21,227 nucleotides of DNA from contig JBLHGN010000029.1 of NCBI GenBank assembly GCA_047616325.1, positions 1 through 21,227 on the forward strand, given 5' to 3'. Position numbers and translations under genes: made by a program. The notes under the pieces were generated by a model, which had not been told where the DNA came from, did no database searches, and worked only from the letters and a program-made list of their open reading frames with translations. Source of the stretch: JBLHGN01 sp047616325 (GTDB lineage: Bacteria; Pseudomonadota; Gammaproteobacteria; Pseudomonadales; Cellvibrionaceae). This document shows, in pieces, positions 5,255-12,843 of the stretch (position 1 is the stretch's first letter; each line of letters starts with the position of its first letter).

Positions 5255-7093
5255 TTACTCACTGTGAAGCACACTGTAAACCTCTTCTGCCATTTTTTTA
5301 CTGATGCTGGGCACTTTAGCCAAATCGTCGACGTTGGCTTTCATAACCTCTTGAAGACCGCCAAAATAATTTAATAGCTCGCGACGCCGCTTAGGCCCTA
5401 TTCCTGGGACGTTTTCTAGGGTAGACGTGCGACGACTTTTATCGCGGCGTTGCTTGTGGCCGGTAATGGCAAAACGGTGCGCCTCGTCGCGAATCTGTTG
5501 AATAAGGTGCAGCGCCGACTGATCGCTACTTATCACCTTTTCGCTGCCGTCCTCCATTATAAGTGTTTCAAAACCGGGCTTGCGAGTAGTGCCCTTGGCG
5601 ACACCCACTAAAATCACGTCATCTACGCCCAACTCTGCCATAGCGCTCTTGGCAACCCCCATCTGCCCTTTACCGCCGTCCAGCAATAGAATGTCTGGCA
5701 TTTTTCTTTCTTCTTTCTGAAGACGGGAGTAGCGGCGCGATATCGCTTGCTCCATTGCTGCGTAATCGTCGCCAGCGGTTATACCGTCAATATTGAATCG
5801 CCGGTAGTCCGACTTTAATGCACCGCTTGGGTCAAATACTACGCACGATGCGACTGTATGCTCGCCGCTGCTATGGCTTATATCAAAACACTCGATGCGA
5901 CCAGGAACCTCGTCCATCTGCAGAATTTCTTGCAGCGCTTCAAATCTCTGAACGAGCGTTTGCTTGTTGTTCAGATGGCTCTTGAGGTTTTGGCGGGCGG
6001 CCTCAAGTGCCATTGCCACCCACTTGGCGCGGTAGGTGCGAATATTCGAGGTTATTTTAATAGGCTTATTGGTTTGCATGTGTATTGCGATTGCCAAGGC
6101 ATCTTCATCTTCGAGGCGATGGCTTAATATCAGTGTTGGAGGAACATCCATTTGCGTGCCGTTTAAGTAGGTATGTGAAATAAACGCACTTAACACGCCA
6201 GACTCTCCATGCTCTAGCTTGTCTTTTGGCAAATAACTCTTGCTACCAATAATACGACCCTGACGAACATATAAAATATGAACACACACGGCACCGCCCT
6301 CTACCACACAAGCAATAGCATCAAGATTGCTATCCCCCGCCTCAATCACTTGCTGCGCCTGCACTTGCCTTAGCGAGGTTATTTTATCGCGTAATGTGGC
6401 CGCTTCTTCGAATTCAAGAACCTGCGATGCTTGCTCCATAGCTCCGCTGAGCTGGTTGTGTAACTGCTCGCTTTTTCCCTCTAAGAACAGCGTGGTATTC
6501 GTTAGATCAAAACCATAATCTTGGTCGGACACTAGCGCTACGCACGGGCCTGAACAGCGCCCGATTTGATACAACAAGCAAGGACGTGTGCGATTTTTAT
6601 ATACACTGTCTTCGCACTGGCGCACGCCAAAAACTTTTTGTAGAAAATTCAGACTTTCGCGCACCGCTCCAGCGTTGGGGTAGGGCCCAAAGTATCGCCC
6701 CTTTTTCTTTTTTACACCGCGATGAAGCGCCAAACGCGGATAGCGCTCGCCTTCTGACATAAAAATATAGGGAAATGATTTATCATCTCGCAACAACACG
6801 TTGTAGGGTGGTTTTTGCGATTTTATAAGATTATGTTCAAGCACCAACGCTTCTGCTTCGCTGGGCGTAACGGTGATTTCTATGGAAAAAATGCGCTTGA
6901 CCAAGGCGAGGGTTTTAGGGGGCAAGCCAGTTTTTTGAAAGTAATTGGAGACGCGGTTTTTAAGGTTTTTAGCCTTACCGACATACAAAATATTGCCGTC
7001 ACCGCCGTACATCTGGTATACGCCGGGCTGCTTTGTAAGATGTTTGAGGAAGGTCTCCGAGTCGAAAACGGAATTAGTGTTTTGCTCTGTCAT
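5255..7093 (-). CDS. uvrC: Excinuclease ABC subunit C
   Basis: UvrC makes both incisions in nucleotide excision repair after UvrB is loaded on damaged DNA. The domains are complete over 612 aa. A GIY-YIG nuclease (about 21-100) has GVY at 24-26, LYVGK at 36-40 and Glu86 for the 3' incision. Cys160, Cys172, Cys180 and Cys184 have the same spacing as the iron-sulfur ligands of E. coli UvrC. A UVR helical pair that contacts UvrB lies at about 209-244, an RNase H-like domain for the 5' incision at about 395-535 (with CFDISHSSGE and LLLDGGKGQ), and a tandem helix-hairpin-helix at about 555-612 (NVPGIGPKRRRELL). The start ATG overlaps the gacA stop as ATGA (7093-7090), so the two are translationally coupled. 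Confidence 0.97.
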   Translation of the reverse strand: MTEQNTNSVFDSETFLKHLTKQPGVYQMYGGDGNILYVGKAKNLKNRVSNYFQKTGLPPKTLALVKRIFSIEITVTPSEAEALVLEHNLIKSQKPPYNVLLRDDKSFPYIFMSEGERYPRLALHRGVKKKKGRYFGPYPNAGAVRESLNFLQKVFGVRQCEDSVYKNRTRPCLLYQIGRCSGPCVALVSDQDYGFDLTNTTLFLEGKSEQLHNQLSGAMEQASQVLEFEEAATLRDKITSLRQVQAQQVIEAGDSNLDAIACVVEGGAVCVHILYVRQGRIIGSKSYLPKDKLEHGESGVLSAFISHTYLNGTQMDVPPTLILSHRLEDEDALAIAIHMQTNKPIKITSNIRTYRAKWVAMALEAARQNLKSHLNNKQTLVQRFEALQEILQMDEVPGRIECFDISHSSGEHTVASCVVFDPSGALKSDYRRFNIDGITAGDDYAAMEQAISRRYSRLQKEERKMPDILLLDGGKGQMGVAKSAMAELGVDDVILVGVAKGTTRKPGFETLIMEDGSEKVISSDQSALHLIQQIRDEAHRFAITGHKQRRDKSRRTSTLENVPGIGPKRRRELLNYFGGLQEVMKANVDDLAKVPSISKKMAEEVYSVLHSE

Positions 7094-7746
7094 TCAGCCA
7101 AATTTTCGACATCGAGTAATTTATATTTTACCGCCAAAAGAGCTAATTCAACGTCACTGCTTATGTCGAGCTTTTCAAATATCCGGTAGCGATAACTATT
7201 CACTGTTTTAGGGCTAACACATAATGAATCTGCAATGTGATTCACCTTGGCGCCGTTTGCAATCATCATTGCCGTTTGCAACTCCCGCTCCGAAAGCTTC
7301 TTAAACGGCACCCCCTCTCCCTTCGCTCCGGAAAAGGCGCGCAGAGCCAGCTGCTGGGCTATATCGGCGCTCATAAAAAGCGAGCCGTTAAGCACCGCAT
7401 TTATGGCTTTCACAATTTCATCAAAGCCCGCGCCTTTAGTCACGTAACCACTTGCACCAGCCTTCATAAGGCGATCGGTAAACATTTCATCCGATAATGA
7501 AGTAACGGCAATTATCTTTATGTCTTGAGCGGCCGCACGAATCTTTCGAGTTGCCTCCAAGCCACCAATACCGGGCATTTTTAAATCCATCAGTACCACG
7601 TCTGGGCATAAACTACGAGACAGTTTAATAGCGTCTTCGCCCGACTTAGCCTCTCCCACAACGTCAAAACCATCTACATCTGCGAGCATACGCACTATAC
7701 CCATACGCACTAGGTCGTGATCATCTGCAACGAGTATTCTGACCAA
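7090..7746 (-). CDS. gacA: Response regulator GacA/UvrY (NarL/LuxR class)
   Basis: Global two-component regulator partnered with the GacS/BarA kinase. In relatives it activates small RNAs that sequester CsrA/RsmA. The receiver domain (1-120) has Asp8/Asp9, the phosphoacceptor Asp54 (VLMDLKMPG), Thr82 and Lys104. A LuxR-type helix-turn-helix at about 148-210 (LSERELQTAMMIANG, then VSPKTVNSYRYRIFEKL) binds DNA. The length is 218 aa. The start is TTG: GVRILVADDH-like GacA N-termini leave no room for another start, no in-frame ATG or GTG lies nearby upstream, and AAGGGG sits 8-9 nt before the TTG. The kinase gene is not in the window. It heads the uvrC-pgsA block. Confidence 0.95.
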   Translation of the reverse strand: MVRILVADDHDLVRMGIVRMLADVDGFDVVGEAKSGEDAIKLSRSLCPDVVLMDLKMPGIGGLEATRKIRAAAQDIKIIAVTSLSDEMFTDRLMKAGASGYVTKGAGFDEIVKAINAVLNGSLFMSADIAQQLALRAFSGAKGEGVPFKKLSERELQTAMMIANGAKVNHIADSLCVSPKTVNSYRYRIFEKLDISSDVELALLAVKYKLLDVENLAE

Positions 7747-8069
7747 ACTGTGTACCCCTTCTAAATAAACTAGACGACAAAATTTTGAAGATCTATTTTT
7801 TCCAACGTAAAATCCGTGACATCATACAGAAACGAGCACCAAAACGCGGCGAATAATCTAACATCCTTCGCTATATTTTCCTAGTGAGATAGTCATTTGG
7901 CGCGCATATTTTCACTCCCTTTTGGAATTTTGAAGCCGTAAACTCGCTCACAGGTGAATCGCTAGTAAGACTTCGCGAATAATAACTGCACAATCCAAAT
8001 CGAAGCAGTACCATTGTTATATGGGCCACACAATCAAGGGGCCACTCCATATAGAGCCGAGTAAATCCG
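7747..8069. other. Intergenic region between divergent gacA and rluE
   Basis: These 323 bp hold the promoters of two divergent genes, but I cannot point to convincing -35/-10 pairs. On the minus strand TTCTGTATGAT (near 7825) resembles a -10 region. The only ORF of note here (80 aa, minus strand, reaching into rluE) looks like chance coding. No hairpin with a T-tract was seen. Confidence 0.5.
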
Positions 8070-8675
8070 ATGCCAAAGGTTACCGTAATACTACTAAATA
8101 AACCCTTCGACACGCTGTGCCAATTTAGTGACGGGGAGAACAGGCCAACACTCGCTACGCACCTAAACGCCCCGGAACATAAGGGTTACTATCCCGCAGG
8201 AAGACTCGACCGAGACTCCGAAGGCCTTGTGTTATTAACTAATCACGGCCCCCTACAACATCGAATATCCGACCCAAAACACAAGCTCGCAAAAACCTAT
8301 TGGGTTCAAGTTGAAGGCGAGGTAACAGACGTCCAGCAAGACCAACTGCGCCGTGGCATCACCTTAAAAGACGGGCCAACCCTACCAGCCAAGGTGAAGA
8401 AAATTGGGGGACCGAACATTTGGACGAGAGACCCGCCAATTCGCATACGAGAAAAAATACCGACTAGCTGGCTTGAAATTACACTCACCGAAGGCCGTAA
8501 CCGCCAAGTTCGGCGCATGACGGCCGCCGTGGGTTGCCCTACCCTACGTTTGATTCGCTATTCCATAGGTGGATGGACGCTTGGATCGCTACAACCCGGA
8601 GAGCATCTGTTTAATTTAGTTGAATTGCCAAACCTACCGGCCCCAGTACGACAAAGTTCAAACAAACGTTTATAA
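8070..8675 (+). CDS. rluE: 23S rRNA pseudouridine synthase, RluE type
   Basis: RsuA-family pseudouridine synthase; E. coli RluE modifies U2457 of 23S rRNA. The catalytic motif GRLDRDSEGLVLLT (44-57) has Asp47 as the expected nucleophile. KTYWVQVEGEV and the C-terminal EGRNRQVRRMTAAVG (with RLIR following) are the other RsuA-family motifs. No S4 RNA-binding domain precedes the catalytic domain, as in RluE and unlike RsuA/RluB. The length is 201 aa. It is followed 40 bp later by nudJ on the same strand, the same pairing as rluE-nudJ (ymfC-ymfB) in E. coli. No strong ribosome binding site precedes the ATG, but the protein start matches the family. Confidence 0.93.
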   Translation: MPKVTVILLNKPFDTLCQFSDGENRPTLATHLNAPEHKGYYPAGRLDRDSEGLVLLTNHGPLQHRISDPKHKLAKTYWVQVEGEVTDVQQDQLRRGITLKDGPTLPAKVKKIGGPNIWTRDPPIRIREKIPTSWLEITLTEGRNRQVRRMTAAVGCPTLRLIRYSIGGWTLGSLQPGEHLFNLVELPNLPAPVRQSSNKRL

Positions 8676-8715
8676 GAAATACAGCTAAAAATACAAACTA
8701 GCGCAAGGAATAACA

Positions 8716-9162
8716 ATGAATATTTGGTTCCCACATGTGACTGTAGCCACCATCGTACAAAAAAATAGTAAATTTTTATTAGTGTTAGAGGAATCGGATG
8801 GCAAAAAAGTATACAATCAGCCCGCCGGCCACCTTGAAGAGAATGAAAGCCTCCTAGATGCCGCTATTAGAGAGACCGTTGAAGAGACAGCATGGCGAGT
8901 TAAACTCCAAGGCTACCTTGGCGTTAGTCAGTATTTTGCTCCCAGCAACTCTGTTACCTATATTAGGCATACATTTGTTGCAGAGCCTTTATATTTTGAT
9001 GAAAATGTAAAGCGAGATGCCGATATAATTGACACCGCCTGGTTAACCTACGATGAAATTTTGCAATGTAGAGGGCAACATAGAAGCCCCCTTGTAATGC
9101 ACGACATTAATCGCTTTGTCCAAAACAAGGCACTTAGCCTAGATGTAGTTAGCTATTTTTAA
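8716..9162 (+). CDS. nudJ: Nudix hydrolase, NudJ type
   Basis: NudJ hydrolyses nucleoside di-/triphosphates and thiamin pyrimidine pyrophosphate (HMP-PP) in E. coli. The Nudix box spans Gly38 to Trp60 (GHLEENESLLDAAIRE, then TVEETAW) with the metal-binding REXXEE glutamates present. The glycine of the usual EEXG is alanine here (Ala59). PHVTVA at the N-terminus, QPAGHLE and RSPLV near the C-terminus are shared with E. coli NudJ. The ribosome binding site AAGGA lies 7 nt before the ATG. In E. coli the next gene is mnmA; here it is not, and a CBM48-like gene follows 199 bp later. The exact substrate is inferred from the family. Confidence 0.9.
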   Translation: MNIWFPHVTVATIVQKNSKFLLVLEESDGKKVYNQPAGHLEENESLLDAAIRETVEETAWRVKLQGYLGVSQYFAPSNSVTYIRHTFVAEPLYFDENVKRDADIIDTAWLTYDEILQCRGQHRSPLVMHDINRFVQNKALSLDVVSYF

Positions 9163-9276
9163 CAATAAGTTGATACATGTTTATTGCGACACAAGCGAAT
9201 CATAAAAAATTCAAACAATAATAATAACACGCTCACACATAGGTTTACCGCCTACGTTAGTGGGATCTATTGTATT

Positions 9277-9288
9277 GACCAATTGGTC
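9277..9288. promoter_or_regulatory. 12-bp perfect palindrome upstream of the CBM48-like gene
   Basis: GACCAATTGGTC is a perfect 12-bp palindrome, 73 bp before the start of the small CBM48-like gene. Overlapping TTGACC (9275-9280) resembles a -35 box but has no good -10 partner at 16-18 bp. It could be an operator for the gene downstream; no regulator can be named. Confidence 0.3.
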
Positions 9289-9361
9289 GCGCATAACCGC
9301 ACCACCAACTATTAACAAAGCATACTAACGTGTACCAATTACCGAATACGAGGAAGAACCA

Positions 9362-9670
9362 ATGAGCACTGAAAAGAAATACCTTAAAAGTAAACCCCTG
9401 TGTAAAGTTAAATTTATTGCACCGACAGAGCTTACTACAAAAGCAAAATCTGTAGCACTTGCAGGTGACTTCAACGAGTGGGACGCTACAGAAACGAAAT
9501 TACGCAAGCAAAAGACCGGACTATTCGCAACAACGCTTGATTTAGAAGTGGGTCAAGAATATCAATACCGGTATGTTATTGACGGGGTACGCTGGGAGAA
9601 TGACTATATTGCAGATAAATATGTCGCCAGCAACATTAGCACGGAAGAAAACTCAGTAGTAATTGTTTAA
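9362..9670 (+). CDS. Stand-alone CBM48 / isoamylase N-terminal-like protein
   Basis: A 102-aa protein made almost entirely of one immunoglobulin-like early-set-E domain. VALAGDFNEWD (31-41) and YQYRYVIDGVRWEND (67-81) are the hallmark segments of the glycogen-binding CBM48/AMPK-beta family. Trp40 and Trp78 could contact an alpha-glucan. No catalytic domain, signal peptide or membrane segment is present, so it is probably a cytoplasmic glucan-binding or regulatory module. Its ribosome binding site (GAGGAAG) is strong, and it appears monocistronic: 199 bp follow nudJ, and a hairpin follows its stop. The partner enzyme, if any, is not encoded nearby. Confidence 0.85.
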   Translation: MSTEKKYLKSKPLCKVKFIAPTELTTKAKSVALAGDFNEWDATETKLRKQKTGLFATTLDLEVGQEYQYRYVIDGVRWENDYIADKYVASNISTEENSVVIV

Positions 9671-9690
9671 TTACTCTTAGAAAAAGCTCG

Positions 9691-9723
9691 CCTAAAGGCC
9701 CAAAACATCAATGGGTCTTTAGG
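9691..9723. terminator. Hairpin between the CBM48-like gene and sthA
   Basis: Arms 9691-9701 and 9713-9723 pair over 11 bp (one G-U) with an 11-nt loop, starting 20 bp after the CBM48-like stop. On the plus strand no T-tract follows. On the minus strand CGAGC then TTTTTC follows, so it may act for both convergent genes. Confidence 0.5.
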
Positions 9724-9762
9724 TGTAATAACTATCTGGCAAGTGAATTCACTACACTATTA

Positions 9763-9783
9763 AAGCGTTAGCACCCAACGCTT
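9763..9783 (-). terminator. Hairpin downstream of sthA
   Basis: AAGCGTT and AACGCTT form a perfect 7-bp stem with a 7-nt loop, 77 bp past the sthA stop. On the minus strand only TTTAAT follows, so it is a moderate terminator candidate. Confidence 0.4.
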
Positions 9784-9860
9784 CATTCAGGCCATTACGC
9801 TCAGGTTTTTTACATCTATACTGCATTGGCATGTAGCACGCTCAATTTAAACTACAACGC

Positions 9861-11261
9861 CTATCCGTGCCGATTTACCCGATTTAAACCATTTAAAGCA
9901 GCGACCCTATAGGCTTCGGCCATAGTCGGGTAATTGAATGTGGTATTTACAAAATACTCTATGTTATTGGCGCCATTAGGTTGACTCATGATGGCTTGTC
10001 CAATATGAATAATTTCTGATGCCTCGGCACCAAAACAATGTATGCCCAGTATTTCTCTCGTGTCGATGTGAAAAAGCAGTTTAAGCATCCCTACGTCTTC
10101 TCCACTTATTTGTCCTCGCGCCGTATCTTTAAAAAATGCTCGCCCCACTTCATAGGGTACTTTTGCCGACGTCAACTCAGCCTCTGTTTTTCCCAGCGAA
10201 CTAATCTCTGGGAGGGTATAGATACCCGTCGGCGCATCTTCAACATAACGTGACGTTCTATTGAGAATTGAATCAATAACGGATCTACCTTGATCGTATG
10301 AAGCACTTGCAAGACTTGGCCAACCAATAACATCACCCGCAGCATAAATATGTTCAACTGAGGTGCAATATTTTTGGTCAACGTGTATTTGACCCCGATG
10401 ATTCGCTGCAAGCCCAACATTCTCCAAGCCAAGATTATCTGTGTTGCCAGTTCTACCGTTACACCAGAGCAGGGCATCGGCCTTTATTCGCTTGCCTGAT
10501 TTTAGCTTTAAAACTACACCACTATCCGAAGGCTCTATAGCGTCGTGCTCCTCGCTATGCCTCACCATGACGCCACTACGCCGAAGATGGTAACTCAAGG
10601 CATCTGAAATTTCATCATCGAGAAAGGACAGCAAGCGCTCGCGACCATTTATCAAGTCAACCTTCATACCCAAACCGGCAAATATAGAAGCGTATTCACA
10701 ACCAATAACGCCAGCACCCACAATAATCAAGGTGCGCGGAGTGTGCTTCATATCGAGTATTGTATCGCTGTCGTAAATTCGTGCATGATTAAAATCGACC
10801 TCCGCAGGCCTATATGGTCTTGACCCAGTAGCGATAACGATATTTTTAGCCGTTATAATATCGCGAGAGCCATGTCCATCGATAACTTCAACCTGATTAT
10901 GCGAGGCAAATTTTGCACGCCCAAAGTGAATTCTGACACGATTGCGAGTGAAAAATTCGGTATGTAACAATACCTGTTTTGGTATTACTTCTGATGCCAC
11001 AGCGAGCACCTCGCTGAATGATAATGTTCTTGAATTTCCAAGCGATCGAAATATTGACAGCGATCCAAACTGAATAATCTGTTTAACTGCGTTTCTCAAG
11101 CCTTTAGATGGAATGGTGCCTTTGTGAGTACAGTTGCCACCAAGCATACCCTGGTCCTCAACCACGCCCACGCGCAATTCATTTTTTGCAGCGGCCATAG
11201 CGGCAGCCTCGCCCGCAGGACCTGCTCCAATCACCAATAAATCGTATGTGAAATCTGCCAT
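9861..11261 (-). CDS. sthA: Soluble pyridine nucleotide transhydrogenase
   Basis: Cytoplasmic FAD enzyme that exchanges reducing equivalents between NADPH and NAD+. It has the fold of dihydrolipoamide dehydrogenases: an FAD motif GAGPAG (12-17), a second Rossmann motif GAGVIG for the pyridine nucleotide, and the C-terminal dimer domain (YFVNTTFNYPTMAEAYRVAA) nearly identical to E. coli SthA. The redox region GGNCTHKGTIPSK has a single cysteine (Cys44), not the CXXXXC disulfide, which is the mark of SthA. The length is 466 aa. The chosen ATG has AGGTGG about 7 nt upstream; an in-frame GTG at 11273 would add four residues. It is 193 bp after nqrM, with a likely promoter of its own (11375-11346). 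Confidence 0.96.
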   Translation of the reverse strand: MADFTYDLLVIGAGPAGEAAAMAAAKNELRVGVVEDQGMLGGNCTHKGTIPSKGLRNAVKQIIQFGSLSIFRSLGNSRTLSFSEVLAVASEVIPKQVLLHTEFFTRNRVRIHFGRAKFASHNQVEVIDGHGSRDIITAKNIVIATGSRPYRPAEVDFNHARIYDSDTILDMKHTPRTLIIVGAGVIGCEYASIFAGLGMKVDLINGRERLLSFLDDEISDALSYHLRRSGVMVRHSEEHDAIEPSDSGVVLKLKSGKRIKADALLWCNGRTGNTDNLGLENVGLAANHRGQIHVDQKYCTSVEHIYAAGDVIGWPSLASASYDQGRSVIDSILNRTSRYVEDAPTGIYTLPEISSLGKTEAELTSAKVPYEVGRAFFKDTARGQISGEDVGMLKLLFHIDTREILGIHCFGAEASEIIHIGQAIMSQPNGANNIEYFVNTTFNYPTMAEAYRVAALNGLNRVNRHG

Positions 11262-11345
11262 TCTAATTACCACCTAACTCCGGTTTTGGCTTGCAAAATA
11301 GTATTCTTCCATAAATGCACCTACTGTGGCATTTTATGAGGTCGC

Positions 11346-11375
11346 AATGTAGATGTGCTTTTTTCACAAAATCAA
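11346..11375 (-). promoter_or_regulatory. Probable sthA promoter
   Basis: On the minus strand TTGATT (11375-11370), an 18-bp spacer and TACATT (11351-11346) lie about 85 bp before the sthA ATG. It would let sthA be expressed separately from the nqr operon. Confidence 0.4.
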
Positions 11376-11454
11376 CTAATACAGCCACCAATTCTGTGCA
11401 TTGCTTCCGTGTTAGCCTGTCGATGTCCGCCCAAGAACGGCCACCAATTAAAAA

Positions 11455-11700
11455 TCACTTCGGTTGTTTTGCCGTCGCATCGTAAGCAAGGTCAATGGGT
11501 GATATGAGCTTGCCATTTTTCTTCTGCTCATCTTCACACTTTTTTGTATCGCCGCCACAAATATCGCAAGCAGAATCTATGCCTAAAGCAGTCATTCCGC
11601 CACAGGTACCTTTGATTGGCTTATTGGCAAATATAACGCCAACGGCCATAGCTGATATAACCACGAGCAACACGACAAAACTCAATATAAATGTAGTCAT
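11455..11700 (-). CDS. nqrM: Na+-NQR maturation protein NqrM
   Basis: A small membrane-anchored protein (81 aa, family DUF539) needed to assemble Na+-NQR, thought to supply iron for the centre shared by NqrD and NqrE. One N-terminal membrane helix (about 4-25) precedes the family motif KPIKGTCGGM and ACDICGG; Cys33, Cys45, Cys48 and Cys55 are the conserved cysteines. The ribosome binding site AACAGG is 8 nt before the ATG. It is the last gene of the nqr operon, 35 bp after apbE. Confidence 0.94.
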   Translation of the reverse strand: MTTFILSFVVLLVVISAMAVGVIFANKPIKGTCGGMTALGIDSACDICGGDTKKCEDEQKKNGKLISPIDLAYDATAKQPK

Positions 11701-11735
11701 TTTAACAACCTGTTTTCATTAATCGCCGAAGCAAT

Positions 11736-12773
11736 CTAGCCTTCGACAATATAAGACCGAAACTCCGAGGTATATTTCTCCTTGAACACACCCCCTTCTC
11801 TTACGATAAAATATGCCGCCATATGATGTGTTTCAGCAAATTCAAAACCAAAATCTGGCCCCATTACATTTATCGCCGTGGCATAGGCGTCAGACATCGC
11901 TGCGCTTTCTGCTATGACTGTAATAGAGGCCAGAGAATGCGTGATAGGCTTACCCGTGTTGGGGTCGATGGTGTGGGAAGCCCTTATGCCATCTTCTTCA
12001 TAATAATTTCGGTAGTCTCCAGAAGTCGCAATACCAACATTATCGCCACTGATGGCCAGCATCGCACCATCGTGGGCAAGGCTGGGCCTTTCAACACCAA
12101 TAGTCCAATAACCACCCGTGCCATTCACTCCACGAATCTTTAGTTCGCCACCAATTTCAACCATATAGTTTTTAATCGCATAAGCTTCTAACAAGTCACC
12201 CAGCACATCTGTGGCGTACCCTTTTGCAATCGCCGACAAATCAAGGTACAGCTCGCCCAACTTCATGACGCGCCGACTCTCATCATCAAACGATAAGCGC
12301 TTAAAACCCGTGAGGGCTTTAGCTGCCTCTATCTCTTCTTCCGAGGGGAAGCTAATCCGCTTATTAGGACCAAAACCCCACACATTAACCAGGGGACCAA
12401 CGGTAGGGTCAAAAGCACCCTCGGAGTATTTCGCAACCTCACGACTAATCGACAGAACTTCCCATAACGGCGGGCTCAGCGCTATCCATTGGTGAGCAGG
12501 GGCTCTATTTAGTAGAGATAATTCAGAATCGGCAATATATGTGGACATTATCTGATTAAAATTAACGAGATCGTCATCGATAATTTGATGTAGGGCTTCT
12601 TTTTCTAGCCCTAAAGACTGATTTAAATATGCTTTAATATGGTAAGTGGTGCCCATTGTAGCACCGGAAAAAGTGATGGTAATGCCTTCACTTTCAGAAC
12701 TGCCACTATTAGGCTTACATGAAATAAGAGCGGAAGATACGAACACGGCAACTAAAACTGCCAGCACTCTCAT
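11736..12773 (-). CDS. apbE: FAD:protein FMN transferase (lipoprotein)
   Basis: ApbE attaches FMN from FAD to threonines of NqrB and NqrC. Family landmarks are TFSGATMGTTYHIK at the start of the mature domain, AIAKGYATDVLGDLL, VEIGGELKIRG, SHTIDPNTGKPI and SDAYATAINVMG near the metal site. The chosen start MRVLAVLVAVFVSSALISCK gives a lipoprotein signal peptide with a lipobox ending in Cys19, fitting a periplasmic, membrane-tethered enzyme of about 345 aa. The ribosome binding site for this ATG is poor. An in-frame ATG at 12860, overlapping the nqrF end, would add 29 charged residues before the signal sequence and is less likely as a secretion signal, although it may help couple translation. 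Confidence 0.93.
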   Translation of the reverse strand: MRVLAVLVAVFVSSALISCKPNSGSSESEGITITFSGATMGTTYHIKAYLNQSLGLEKEALHQIIDDDLVNFNQIMSTYIADSELSLLNRAPAHQWIALSPPLWEVLSISREVAKYSEGAFDPTVGPLVNVWGFGPNKRISFPSEEEIEAAKALTGFKRLSFDDESRRVMKLGELYLDLSAIAKGYATDVLGDLLEAYAIKNYMVEIGGELKIRGVNGTGGYWTIGVERPSLAHDGAMLAISGDNVGIATSGDYRNYYEEDGIRASHTIDPNTGKPITHSLASITVIAESAAMSDAYATAINVMGPDFGFEFAETHHMAAYFIVREGGVFKEKYTSEFRSYIVEG

Positions 12774-12843
12774 CAAACAAAAAAAGACCAGTATTCCCGG
12801 CCCCCTTTTTTTTGTAAACACTATTTTATCTCGGATAAAAACC

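Noticed and set aside
7871..8113. 80-aa minus-strand ORF between gacA and rluE
   Set aside because: It overlaps the rluE start antisense, has no ribosome binding site of note and no recognisable features.
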